A stretch of DNA of 64,000 nucleotides from Chloroflexota bacterium (GTDB taxonomy: Bacteria; Chloroflexota; Dehalococcoidia; JABGRK01), in contig JABGRK010000011.1 of assembly GCA_018648325.1 (NCBI GenBank), forward strand, positions 319,712 through 383,711, read 5' to 3'. Below, piece by piece: positions 16,327 through 24,807 of this stretch. The notes under the pieces are model-generated. The model had not been told where the DNA came from, ran no database searches, and was given only the letters and a program-made list of their open reading frames with translations. Every line of letters begins with the position of its first letter. Position 1 is the first letter of the stretch. The position numbers and the translations under genes were made by a program.

Positions 16327-18487
16327 TTTGCGGCGGTCGTTTATCACCAGGTCGTTGCGACCCGGATCCTCCACTTCGGTTACCCGGTCCAGATGCATCA
16401 CCAGTGGTCTCACCACCGGTCTGAAGCAGGGCGCGGCGGGAAAGGTTAACTCTGCCCATGTTATCGATTTCCATCACCTTAACTTCTATCTCGTCCCCTA
16501 CTTTAACCACATCTTCAACATTGGCTACCCTGTAATCGGCCAACTGGCTAATGTGTACCATACCATCTTTGCCCGGTATTAGCTCAACAAAAGCACCGAA
16601 GTTCATTATTCTAACTACTTTACCGGTATATATCTCACCAACTTTTACTTCTTTGGTCAGATTTTCTATCATCTTGATCGCTTTATCAGCAGCCTCACCG
16701 TCAGAGGAGCCAATAACCACCGAACCGTCATCGCCGATATCTATGGTCGTCTTTGTCTCTTCGATGATCGCCCTTATCGTCTTGCCCTTGGGACCGATAA
16801 CCATACCAATCTTTTCGGGATCAATTTTAAGTTTGTACATACGCGGAGCATATTTACTCAACTCCGGCCTAGCCTCACTTATAGTCTCTGTTATCTTGTT
16901 AAGGATGAACATACGTGCATCCTTGGCCTGAGTGAGCGCCTCAGCCATGATCTGCTCATTTATACCCAGAACCTTAATATCCATTTGAAGTGCGGTAACA
17001 CCCTTGGCTGTACCTGCCACTTTAAAGTCCATATCTCCCAGATGATCCTCTGTGCCACTTATATCGGTTAAAATAGCGTACTCGCCACTATCTCCCTTTA
17101 TAAGTCCCATGGCAATACCTGCAACAGGTGCCTTTACCGGAACACCGGCATCCATCAACGACAGCGTGCTGCCGCAAACACTGGCCATGGAAGATGAACC
17201 GTTAGAACTCAGTACTTCCGATACCAGCCTGATTGTATATGGGAACTCATCCTCGCCAGGTATAACAGGAAGAAGTGCTCTTTCTGCCAGAGCACCATGC
17301 CCTATCTCTCTCCGACCCGGACCGGTCATGCGCTTTACCTCACCCACACTAAACGGAGGGAAATTATAATGATGTATGAAACGCTTGCGCTCTTCCGGAC
17401 CCAGTCCGTCCAAACGCTGCTCCTCGCTTTGTGAACCAAGGGTAGTTAAAGTAAGCACCTGTGTGGCGCCACGTTTAAACAGTCCTGAACCGTGAGGTCT
17501 TGGCATCAGACCAACATCACAAGACAAAGGTCTGACCTGAGTCATATTACGACCATCGGGACGCTGCTGTTCCTTGAGTATTTTGGCTCTTACATAGTTT
17601 TTCCACTTAGATTCGATGGCATCAAGCACAGATCTTTTATCGTAGCTTTCGCCTGTCTTCTCAACAACGCTGCTCTTCAACTCATTCATGACATCACGTT
17701 GCTCGTATCTGTCATTTACAGCGAAAACCTTATCAAGGCCGTCACCAATTGCATCTGCGACCGCTGCTTCCAGTGCAACATCGGCCTCTTTAACCACAAA
17801 GTCCTTTTTGGTAACGTTACACTTGCTTATAAGCTCTTTTTGCAGATTTATGATTTGCTGGTTGGTTTCCTGCCCCAGTTTTATAGCTTCAACCAGCATG
17901 TCCTCACTTACTTCTTTGGCCCCCGCTTCAACCATTACCACCGCATTTTCCGTGCCGGCAATGATGATATCCAGTTCGCTATCAGCGAGCTGAGAATACA
18001 TGGGATTGATCACGTATTTACCATCGATATATCCAACACGAGTGGTGGAGATAAGGTTGGTAAACGGTATCGATGAAATACCCAGTGCTGCTGAAGCCCC
18101 GATGCCGGCTAGGATATCAGGATCGTTTTCCTGATCTGCCGATAAAACAGTGATAATAACCTGAACGTCATTATGATATCCATCCGGGAACAACGGACGC
18201 AACGGACGGTCCGTAAGTCTCATTGTTAAAATGGCGTCCTGAGTTGGACGGCCTTCTCTCTTGAAATAACCACCTGGTATTTTACCGGCGGCATACTGTC
18301 TCTCTTCGTAATCGATGGTAAGAGGGAAAAAGTCTATGCCCTCCCGAGGATCTTTGGCACATGCGGTAACCAGAACAACAGTTTCACCGTAAGTTACAAC
18401 TACTGCTCCATCTGCTTGTTCCGCCAGCCTGCCGGTTTCAATAATAAGATCCCTGTCGCCAAATACGCCCTGAACACTATCAGTCAC
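16316..18487 (-). CDS. pnp: Polyribonucleotide nucleotidyltransferase
   Basis: 723 residues; phosphorolytic 3'-5' exoribonuclease of the degradosome. Order of domains: RNase PH 1 (from ~10, GRLAEQADGAVVVTYGETVVL), the helical linker, RNase PH 2 (DGRNMTQVRPL onward, with SDGSSSMASVCGSTLSL-like core), KH domain (KIGMVIGPKGKTIRAIIEET, ~555-600) and S1 domain (GKVVRIMNFGAFVELIPGKDGMVHISQL, ~620-690), followed by a Gly/Arg-rich tail. Start is GTG with TAGGTGA 7 nt upstream. It follows rpsO after 19 bp, the conserved rpsO-pnp arrangement in which S15 and PNPase levels are often autoregulated. Confidence 0.98.
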   Translation of the reverse strand: MTDSVQGVFGDRDLIIETGRLAEQADGAVVVTYGETVVLVTACAKDPREGIDFFPLTIDYEERQYAAGKIPGGYFKREGRPTQDAILTMRLTDRPLRPLFPDGYHNDVQVIITVLSADQENDPDILAGIGASAALGISSIPFTNLISTTRVGYIDGKYVINPMYSQLADSELDIIIAGTENAVVMVEAGAKEVSEDMLVEAIKLGQETNQQIINLQKELISKCNVTKKDFVVKEADVALEAAVADAIGDGLDKVFAVNDRYEQRDVMNELKSSVVEKTGESYDKRSVLDAIESKWKNYVRAKILKEQQRPDGRNMTQVRPLSCDVGLMPRPHGSGLFKRGATQVLTLTTLGSQSEEQRLDGLGPEERKRFIHHYNFPPFSVGEVKRMTGPGRREIGHGALAERALLPVIPGEDEFPYTIRLVSEVLSSNGSSSMASVCGSTLSLMDAGVPVKAPVAGIAMGLIKGDSGEYAILTDISGTEDHLGDMDFKVAGTAKGVTALQMDIKVLGINEQIMAEALTQAKDARMFILNKITETISEARPELSKYAPRMYKLKIDPEKIGMVIGPKGKTIRAIIEETKTTIDIGDDGSVVIGSSDGEAADKAIKMIENLTKEVKVGEIYTGKVVRIMNFGAFVELIPGKDGMVHISQLADYRVANVEDVVKVGDEIEVKVMEIDNMGRVNLSRRALLQTGGETTGDASGPGNRSGGSGSQRPGDKRPPQNRR

Positions 18488-18506
18488 TAAAAATCACCTA
18501 CTATAA

Positions 18507-18773
18507 TTATTTGCGCAAGCCAAGTCTTTTAAGCACAACCCGATAGCGATCAACATGCGTTAAACTTAGATACTTAAGCTGACGTCGTCTCTGTCCAATC
18601 AATTTGAGTAGCCCACGCCTGGAATGATGATCATGAATATGCGTTTTTAGGTGGCCAGATATCTCTGTGATTCTCTCTGTCAATAAAGCGATCTGAACCT
18701 CTGGTGATCCGGTATCTCCATCATGAACTTTAAACTGGTCTATTATGGTGTCCTTTTTTTCCTTCTGCAACAT
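18507..18773 (-). CDS. rpsO: 30S ribosomal protein S15
   Basis: 88 residues; binds 16S rRNA early in small-subunit assembly. Canonical sequence: [44 protein letters not shown] and the C-terminal [12 protein letters not shown]. It is the first gene of the rpsO-pnp(-dapB-asd-dapA) transcript, with a promoter at 18827-18855 giving a leader of ~45 nt. Confidence 0.99.
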   Translation of the reverse strand: MLQKEKKDTIIDQFKVHDGDTGSPEVQIALLTERITEISGHLKTHIHDHHSRRGLLKLIGQRRRQLKYLSLTHVDRYRVVLKRLGLRK

Positions 18774-18826
18774 GCGTTGTAATATCCTTTTTTTATAGTT
18801 AATGCTGCTACTTGCTCAAGTTAAAA

Positions 18827-18855
18827 ATTATACCATACTCATACCTACTACTCAA
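18827..18855 (-). promoter_or_regulatory. Promoter of rpsO-pnp
   Basis: Minus strand TTGAGT (18850-18855), 17 bp, perfect TATAAT (18827-18832) with an extended TGG just upstream. The weak -35 is compensated by the TGn extended -10. Confidence 0.75.
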
Positions 18856-18908
18856 GTACAACTTTTATATCAAGCCTATCCAAGTCACTATATTGCACAT
18901 TATAAGAC

Positions 18909-18937
18909 TTGACAGTAAGAACTTCCAGCTATATTAT
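18909..18937 (+). promoter_or_regulatory. Promoter of the MASE3 histidine kinase gene
   Basis: Consensus TTGACA (18909-18914), 17 bp, TATTAT (18932-18937). The start site would be ~18944, leaving a ~75-nt AT-rich leader that contains the near-palindrome ATAGTAACTAT. Confidence 0.75.
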
Positions 18938-19018
18938 TCGATAACATTATGATATAGTAACTATCTATTTATTATATAGTACTGCTAGTAATTAGTTCAT
19001 GGAAACCTGATAGGGAAT

Positions 19019-20569
19019 ATGCATTACACAGAATCGACAAACACACAAAGCATATTATCCGATGCAAAAACAGCAGCGAGTCGCTGGCGCATGTACCCGC
19101 CAATCCTGCTTGGCATAGCACTTCTTGTGGGTATATACCTTTCCGAACAGCACAGCTACCTACTGTTCCATAGTCTGGCCGAGGGATTTGCAGTCGTTGT
19201 AGCCGTTGCGATATTTCTTTTGATATGGAACTCAAAAACACACCTGAGCAACAGCTATTTTCTGCTCATCGGGATAGCATATCTGTTCATCGGCGGACTG
19301 GATTTCATGCACCTTCTGGCCTACAAAGGTATGGGCATTTTCTCCCCCACAGGCGACGCCAATCTGGCCACCCAGATATGGATAGCCGCGCGATATATGG
19401 AGGGGATATCGCTGCTTGTTGCTCCACTATTTATCTTACGAAAACTACGCGCTGAAATCACACTTGCCATCTACGCAATAGTCACAGCTCTGCTGTTGCT
19501 ATCCATCTTCACGTGGGACATCTTCCCATTAAGTTATGTTAATGGTACAGGATTGACGTCCTTTAAAATAGCAAGCGAATACTTTATATCTGCCATGCTG
19601 GTGGGCGCAATAGTCTTGCTGATATCAAAGCGCTCTTACTTCAGTAAAAACATGTTTTATCTGATAACCGCTTCCATGGCACTAACCATAGCATCGGAAA
19701 TATCTTTCACGCTGTATGTTGACGTCTTTACAGCCCCAAATCTGATCGGTCATTTACTGAAAATCATATCGTTTTACCTCATATGTAAAGCAATTATCGT
19801 AACAGGGCTGAGTAGCCCATTTGAGGTGCTTTTTAGAAAACTAAAAGATAAAAATGAGCAGTATCAGTATTTGAGAATACACTCCGAAAAATTGTCTGCC
19901 ATCGGACAACTTTCCTCCGGAGTAGCTCATGAGCTTAGAAATCCGCTGGCAATAGTAAATAACGCCGTTTACTACCTACGCATGAAACTGGGGCAAAGCG
20001 AAGATAATATAAAAGAGCACCTCAGTATTATGGAGCGTGAAATATTCAGGGCATCCGGTATCATAGACGGACTGCTGGACTTCGCTAGTTCCAGAGATCC
20101 CAGGCCCGGCTCAATTTATATCAGGCCCATAATTTCCACTGTACTCGCCGAAATGTCGCCGCCCAATAACATAACAGTGGTTTTTAACGAATCCAGCTCC
20201 CTACCCAAAGTAACGGTAGATATCGAGCAGATCAGAAGAGTTTTTGTTAATATCATCTCTAACTCAATTCACGCCATGCCCCAGGAAGGAACACTGACAA
20301 TCAGACTGGAACCAAACATAAACTTCCTTGATATTGAGTTCGAGGATACGGGCAGTGGCATCTCAGAGGAGCATATAGATAAGGTTTTCGAACCGTTGTT
20401 TACCACACGAGGCGGAGTTGGCGGTACGGGTATTGGGCTTGCAATATGCAAATCAATTATAGAAACCAACAACGGCACGATCAAGGCCAGAAGTCAAAGC
20501 AATCAGGGTACCACGATTATCGTGAGTTTACCATTATCAAAAGGAGAAAATGATGCCCAACGCAAGTAA
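19019..20569 (+). CDS. Membrane sensor histidine kinase with N-terminal MASE3 domain
   Basis: 516 residues. The first ~270 residues contain about eight hydrophobic helices of the MASE3 type (FIGGLDFMHLLAYKGMGIF is characteristic). These are followed by a short coiled linker, the HisKA dimerisation helix with GVAHELRNPLAIV (phospho-His ~305), and the HATPase domain with N-box NIISNSIHAM, DTGSGI and GTGIGLAICKSI (~470). The signal sensed by MASE3 is unknown. The next gene, a stand-alone receiver, overlaps its end, so the two form a phosphorelay pair without a DNA-binding output. Confidence 0.92.
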   Translation: MHYTESTNTQSILSDAKTAASRWRMYPPILLGIALLVGIYLSEQHSYLLFHSLAEGFAVVVAVAIFLLIWNSKTHLSNSYFLLIGIAYLFIGGLDFMHLLAYKGMGIFSPTGDANLATQIWIAARYMEGISLLVAPLFILRKLRAEITLAIYAIVTALLLLSIFTWDIFPLSYVNGTGLTSFKIASEYFISAMLVGAIVLLISKRSYFSKNMFYLITASMALTIASEISFTLYVDVFTAPNLIGHLLKIISFYLICKAIIVTGLSSPFEVLFRKLKDKNEQYQYLRIHSEKLSAIGQLSSGVAHELRNPLAIVNNAVYYLRMKLGQSEDNIKEHLSIMEREIFRASGIIDGLLDFASSRDPRPGSIYIRPIISTVLAEMSPPNNITVVFNESSSLPKVTVDIEQIRRVFVNIISNSIHAMPQEGTLTIRLEPNINFLDIEFEDTGSGISEEHIDKVFEPLFTTRGGVGGTGIGLAICKSIIETNNGTIKARSQSNQGTTIIVSLPLSKGENDAQRK

Positions 20570-20930
20570 TGTACTAATAGTAGATGACGAGCCGGGAATA
20601 CTCAAAACTCTTACAAGCATACTGCTTGACAAAGGCATGTCCATTGCGCAAGCGTATAACGGTGTCAAGGCTGTTGAGGCGATGACAAACCACCAATTCG
20701 ACACAGTGTTGTTGGATATAATGATGCCCGAGATGAATGAAGTTGACGCTCTTATTGAAATTAAGCGCATAAATCCGCAAGCCAAGATTATTATGATGAC
20801 GGGTTTCGGAAAAAACCACCCGTTAGTTAAGCAGGCTCTTGAGAGCGGAGTAGATAAGCTGTTGGAAAAACCATTTGATCTGGATGAACTTCTCGACTGT
20901 ATTGAGAGTGTACATGAACTAATGGCTTAG
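20553..20930 (+). CDS. Single-domain response regulator (CheY-like receiver)
   Basis: About 125 residues made only of a receiver domain: VLIVDDEPGILKTL (acidic pair), VLLDIMMPEM (phospho-acceptor Asp ~51), MMTGFGKNH (Thr) and the lysine in LLEKPFDLDELLDCIES. Two adjacent ATG codons are possible; AGGAG lies 3 nt from 20550 and 6 nt from 20553, so 20553 is preferred. It overlaps the kinase gene, implying coupling. With no output domain it probably acts by protein-protein contact or as a relay to another protein. Confidence 0.93.
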   Translation: MPNASNVLIVDDEPGILKTLTSILLDKGMSIAQAYNGVKAVEAMTNHQFDTVLLDIMMPEMNEVDALIEIKRINPQAKIIMMTGFGKNHPLVKQALESGVDKLLEKPFDLDELLDCIESVHELMA

Positions 20931-20933
20931 ATT

Positions 20934-21533
20934 TTAAACAAAAAGTCCGTTCCTGATAAAGCTGCGAACTTCCTTCCTTCGAATCAGGAAGATGCTAAGT
21001 CCGACAATAACCGCAATACCGATCCACTCCGGTACATAGACTGCAGGTGCATGCAAAAACTCATCCCACAAGCTACCAACATAATTATCCAATTCAAGCC
21101 GTTCAAACCTGATGCCCCTAATAGGCCAGAGCAACGTCCGCAGGAATCCATTCCATAGCGAATCCTCCAGCATATGCAGTGCCGATCCAAAAGCCAGCAC
21201 AATCAGCCATCCACTGCCCCTACGACGATAAAGCCAAACACCCAGCAAAGATAACGTAATAAGAAAAACCAAAGTGTGAGCAAATATCCTGCCATTCATG
21301 AATGTACTTTTGAGGATGACCTGACCCAATGGTTTGTCGATAATGTCCGGCAGCATTGCTCCCAACATGAGTATGCGCAAATCCATTTGTTTGACGATAT
21401 AACTCAGGTGCGCAGCTAAACCCTGCCCCAATGGCGGCGACGCCTCACTGGCTTGGACAGGCTGACCGGCGTAGACCTTCTTTAGCGCCAGCCCAGCACC
21501 CAGCGTTATACCCACATGTCCGAATAAAAGCAT
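20934..21533 (-). CDS. Membrane-bound metal-dependent hydrolase (YdjM/DUF457-like)
   Basis: 199 residues. GHVGITLGAGLAL at the N-terminus, MLGAMLPDIIDKPLG, FAHTLVFLITL and GSALHMLEDSLWNGFLRT place conserved His and Asp residues next to hydrophobic helices, as in the LexA-regulated YdjM/YbcI family of inner-membrane hydrolases. It has about four membrane segments and an Arg/Lys-rich C-terminal loop. The physiological substrate of the family is not known. It is convergent with the receiver gene, with only 3 bp between the two stop codons. Confidence 0.75.
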   Translation of the reverse strand: MLLFGHVGITLGAGLALKKVYAGQPVQASEASPPLGQGLAAHLSYIVKQMDLRILMLGAMLPDIIDKPLGQVILKSTFMNGRIFAHTLVFLITLSLLGVWLYRRRGSGWLIVLAFGSALHMLEDSLWNGFLRTLLWPIRGIRFERLELDNYVGSLWDEFLHAPAVYVPEWIGIAVIVGLSIFLIRRKEVRSFIRNGLFV

Positions 21534-21643
21534 GTAGACAATGATAACATGGCTTTAATCGGAGGGACAAACAACTGTCCCTTGCAGCTTAAACAGTTTC
21601 TAACTATCAACAACGTAATATCTAGCAATGATCTCGGCGACAA

Positions 21644-21999
21644 TCAATCCCATAGAATTTCATCGTATATTTCGATTCCAATAATATCTATGATTGTGCC
21701 CCACATATGAATGCTCCCTTGAGATTCAGCAATGTTAGCAATAAATAGTACACGTATTCCATCCTTCATGTATTGCTTGGGGAGAAGAACTGGGTCATAA
21801 GTTCTTCCGTTATCATCAATAATCCCCAAAAACCACCTTCTAAAGTGACATATCTAACAGTACCAGTCTCAAATATATCAGCGTTGGCGGGATCAATTCC
21901 ACCAAAGGGCTCAATGCTATTGCAGCTAGAGTTAGACATGCATATACCAACCAACAGAATAACGAATATGAATAATCGTGTGGCTTCAATGATTCTCAT
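21644..21999 (-). pseudogene. Small exported protein gene interrupted by a frameshift
   Basis: Two overlapping reading frames read as one protein if one G is restored in the TTTTTGGGG run at 21824-21832. The first frame starts at MRIIEATRLF (21999, with GAAAGGAA upstream), has a signal/anchor helix FIFVILLVGIC, and gives ETGTVRYVTLEGGFWG. The second continues IIDDNGRTYDPVLLPKQYMKDG, IRVLFIANI, HMWGTIIDIIGIEIYDE. The joined product (~118 residues) has the pattern of a small beta-rich secreted or lipoprotein domain; I do not know its function. The change may be a true mutation, a sequencing error in a homopolymer, or programmed slippage. The region 21534-21643 downstream holds only a small hairpin (AGGGACA/TGTCCCT). 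Confidence 0.6.
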
Positions 22000-22153
22000 A
22001 TATAAATTCCTTTCACTAGTACATACGAAAAACCAACCCCAAAAGTTCAATCTGAGATATTTGATAACAATCCACTCCACCAAACCTGCTACCAACCCAG
22101 TCTACGTGCGTACAGCATTCGAATTATCATACAGCGCAGTAAAAACCCAAAAG

Positions 22154-22182
22154 ATTGTCATAGGTGGTCTCATATACTATAA
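22154..22182 (+). promoter_or_regulatory. Near-consensus promoter of rdhAB
   Basis: TTGTCA (22154-22159), 17-bp spacer, perfect TATAAT (22177-22182). The start would be ~22189, followed by AGGAGG at 22197-22202 and the ATG at 22213. The leader is ~24 nt. I see no palindromic operator overlapping it. Confidence 0.8.
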
Positions 22183-22212
22183 TGCCTATAAGTATTTAGG
22201 AGGCAACTGACC

Positions 22213-23616
22213 ATGGCGAAGTATCATAGCACAGCCAGCAAGGGTGTGCTCAGAAAAGTACTTTCAAAGATTGGTCTGGGAAAAGCTCGCGATCTGGATG
22301 AGATCGCTGCGGCACCAGAGGCCAAATGGAAACGACCGTGGTGGGTAAAAACCGTGGACAAGCCCACCGTTGATATAGATTGGGATGTAAAAGAGCGCTT
22401 TGACGAGACTAAAATACAGCAAAAATCATTCGCCACATATGTAGGCGACGAGGAAAGCCAGCGGCTTAGAAAACACAAAGCAGAATATACAAAGCAGTGG
22501 GTGCAGGAAAACCGCCCTAACTATACACTCAGGGACAGGGCACTGGATATCGCTGTGCGTCAGGGTGCGGTGGGCACCAGCTTTTTAGGATTTGCGCAGG
22601 ATCCGGAACACGTTAAGGACGGCTGGGGTGGCGCACTGATAACTCCCGAAACGATGGGAGTTCCACCATGGCAAGGTACGCCTGAGGAAAACTCGGAAAT
22701 GATGCGTGCTGCCCTAAAAATGTTCGGTGCGGCTCAGGTGGCGTTTCTTGAGCTGGATGAATACAACAAACGGTTTATATACTCTGTAGACCATGACGGC
22801 ATGAAAATCGATTTCGAAGATGTGGAGAAGCCCTACGAAGAGGAAAACCGCAAGGTCATACCAAACAATGCTAAATGGGTCATCGTGTTTACAGTACAAA
22901 TGAGCGAGGAACTGCTTAAAAGGCGCGTGGGCAAAACACCTACCCCATTTTCCGCTGCCGCCGTTGGTAGTGCATACGCACGCTCGCGAGTTATATTCGA
23001 TGATACGCAGATATTTTTGCACTGCCTTGGCTATTACGGACTGATGGCAACTTGGTTTAACGGACTGGGCATTGCACCGGCGCTTGGTGTTATGGCTGGT
23101 CTGGGTGAGCTTTCAAGGCTCAACCGCATGATCACACCGGAGTACGGCCCACTGGTACGCGTATTCAGGATCGTAACGAATATACCACTAGCGCCCAACA
23201 AACCAATTGATGCCGGCATCATGCGATTCTGCAAAACCTGTAAGAAATGCGCCACCGAATGCCCGTCGGGAACACTTAGCGATGCCACCGAGCCGACGTG
23301 GGAAGTAAAAGGTCCGTGGAACAGTCCGGGACACAAAACATGGTTCGAGGACTCCCCCAAGTGTATGGCATACTGGCTCAAGGCAACCGCATCGTGCGCG
23401 ACCTGTTTTTCAGTATGCCCTTTCAGTAAAAAGGATAAGTCGTTCATGCATCATTTCGTTGAAGCGACCATCGCAAAGGTCCCCGTATTTAACGGACTGT
23501 TTACCAAGATGGACGATATGCTGGGATACAACATACCGCGTGATCCCGAATCATGGTGGGATAAAAACATGCCACCTTACGGCATTGACGGACTGGGTGG
23601 AACTGACCTTAAATAG
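22213..23616 (+). CDS. rdhA: Reductive dehalogenase catalytic subunit homologue lacking a twin-arginine motif
   Basis: 467 residues. Corrinoid-dependent reductive dehalogenase fold, with two C-terminal iron-sulfur motifs: CKTCKKCATECP (~339-350) and C-(11)-C-x2-C-x3-CP (CMAYW... SCATCFSVCP, ~383-405). Other family features: the GGALITPETMG and GYYGLMATWFNGLGIAPALG corrinoid-binding segments and YGPLVRVFRIVTNIPL. Classical RdhA begins with a Tat signal (SRRDFMK); here the same place reads HSTASKGVLRKVLSKIGLG, without twin arginines and without a cleavable hydrophobic stretch. The protein is therefore predicted to stay on the cytoplasmic side. A membrane-anchor gene follows. The substrate is unknown; it may or may not be an organohalide. 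Confidence 0.9.
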   Translation: MAKYHSTASKGVLRKVLSKIGLGKARDLDEIAAAPEAKWKRPWWVKTVDKPTVDIDWDVKERFDETKIQQKSFATYVGDEESQRLRKHKAEYTKQWVQENRPNYTLRDRALDIAVRQGAVGTSFLGFAQDPEHVKDGWGGALITPETMGVPPWQGTPEENSEMMRAALKMFGAAQVAFLELDEYNKRFIYSVDHDGMKIDFEDVEKPYEEENRKVIPNNAKWVIVFTVQMSEELLKRRVGKTPTPFSAAAVGSAYARSRVIFDDTQIFLHCLGYYGLMATWFNGLGIAPALGVMAGLGELSRLNRMITPEYGPLVRVFRIVTNIPLAPNKPIDAGIMRFCKTCKKCATECPSGTLSDATEPTWEVKGPWNSPGHKTWFEDSPKCMAYWLKATASCATCFSVCPFSKKDKSFMHHFVEATIAKVPVFNGLFTKMDDMLGYNIPRDPESWWDKNMPPYGIDGLGGTDLK

Positions 23617-23640
23617 GATTTTCAAGGAGGCAACGAAGAT

Positions 23641-23883
23641 ATGTGGTGGTTTATTTACGGACTTCTAATGGGTAGCGGACTATACGCACTTGGTGATAAC
23701 GCGAGTCTGCAATGGTACGTCTGGATACTGTTGTCAGCGGCCCTGCTCATGTTCTCCCTGACGATACAGCATTACTTTGCATCACTTAAGGAAATGGAGC
23801 CAATACCAGCAAGACGCGGTGCCATAGCTCTGGGGACACCGGCCCTGATTCTGGCAGTTGTAGCAATAGTGCTTGCACTATAG
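23641..23883 (+). CDS. rdhB: RdhB-like membrane anchor of the reductive dehalogenase
   Basis: 80 residues, almost entirely hydrophobic, with three predicted membrane segments (about residues 1-17, 24-46 and 59-80) and a charged loop SLKEMEPIPARRG. Size and position directly after rdhA (24 bp, with AAGGAGG) match the RdhB/PceB anchors that tether the catalytic subunit. Sequence alone is weakly diagnostic; the call rests mainly on context. Retention of an anchor beside a Tat-less RdhA suggests attachment on the inner face of the membrane. Confidence 0.75.
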   Translation: MWWFIYGLLMGSGLYALGDNASLQWYVWILLSAALLMFSLTIQHYFASLKEMEPIPARRGAIALGTPALILAVVAIVLAL

Positions 23884-23905
23884 AAAAATATAAAAGGAGC
23901 CGGAT

Positions 23906-24790
23906 TTACATACCAGCTGCTGCCAGTATATCCGGCACAACCTCTTCTTTACCTATGGCCATTATGTGAACACCATCGCAGATGGCCTCTTTTTTGAGTT
24001 CCCCGATCAGCCTGCCTGCAATCTCGATACCCGTTTTGAGGGCTTGGCCTTTTGGCGCACCGGCCATCTCATCAATCAGATCCTGCGGCACGAAGATACC
24101 AGGTATATTCTTGGTCATATACCGGGCCATTCCAGCTGAGGACAACAGCACGATGCCAGCAAGTATCTTTGTATCGTACTTACGAGCGTGCTTCATAAAT
24201 TTCTTGAAGTTATCCAGATCGTATATGGCCTGTGTCTGAAAGAATTCAGCGCCTTCATTAACCTTCTTTTCAAACTTAACTAACTGTGGCTCTATTGGAT
24301 TTGCCTCAGGTGTAACTATGGCACCGGCGCAGTAGCTGGGCACGCCATCCAGATCATTACCGCCCAAATCCTTACCAGACTCAAGCGTCCTGACAGTTTT
24401 GAGCAATTGAACAGAATCCAAATCAAAAACGCTTTTGGCTTCTTTATGATCTCCCACCGGAATGGCATCACCTGTAAGGCACAGCACATTTTCAATCCCC
24501 ATGTAATTGGCGTAAAGCAAATCGGCCTGAAGAGCCATCCTGTTACGGTCACGGCATGTCATCTGCAGTATAGGTTCCGCGCCCTTCTGCTTTACCAGCA
24601 TGCACCCGCCCACTGATGGAAAGCGCATTACCGAACTCTGGTTATCTGTAACGTTTATAGCATCTACAACGTCTTTTAAAAGATCGATGTGATGCAACAT
24701 CGCATCCATGTTGGTCCCTTTAGCCGGACCAACCTCGGTTGTAACTACGAATTTGCCTGAATTTAGTGCCTGTTTAAACTTTGATGCCAT
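23906..24790 (-). CDS. metF: Methylenetetrahydrofolate reductase MetF
   Basis: About 294 residues with the MetF TIM-barrel pattern: FVVTTEVGPAKGTN (Glu near the start), DAINVTDNQSSVMRF, LQMTCRDRNRMALQADLL, NVLCLTGDAIPVGDH, EFFQTQAIYDLDNF, AGIVLLSSAGMARYM. It interconverts methylene-THF and methyl-THF with FAD. The ATG at 24790 fits TAGGGGA better than the upstream TTG at 24796. It is the last gene of the operon that begins with the NuoG-like gene and follows metV by 17 bp. The linked NuoEF genes suggest that electrons come from or go to NAD(P)H through a complex rather than directly. Confidence 0.95.
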   Translation of the reverse strand: MASKFKQALNSGKFVVTTEVGPAKGTNMDAMLHHIDLLKDVVDAINVTDNQSSVMRFPSVGGCMLVKQKGAEPILQMTCRDRNRMALQADLLYANYMGIENVLCLTGDAIPVGDHKEAKSVFDLDSVQLLKTVRTLESGKDLGGNDLDGVPSYCAGAIVTPEANPIEPQLVKFEKKVNEGAEFFQTQAIYDLDNFKKFMKHARKYDTKILAGIVLLSSAGMARYMTKNIPGIFVPQDLIDEMAGAPKGQALKTGIEIAGRLIGELKKEAICDGVHIMAIGKEEVVPDILAAAGM

Positions 24791-24807
24791 AACCAAATCC
24801 CCTATCT

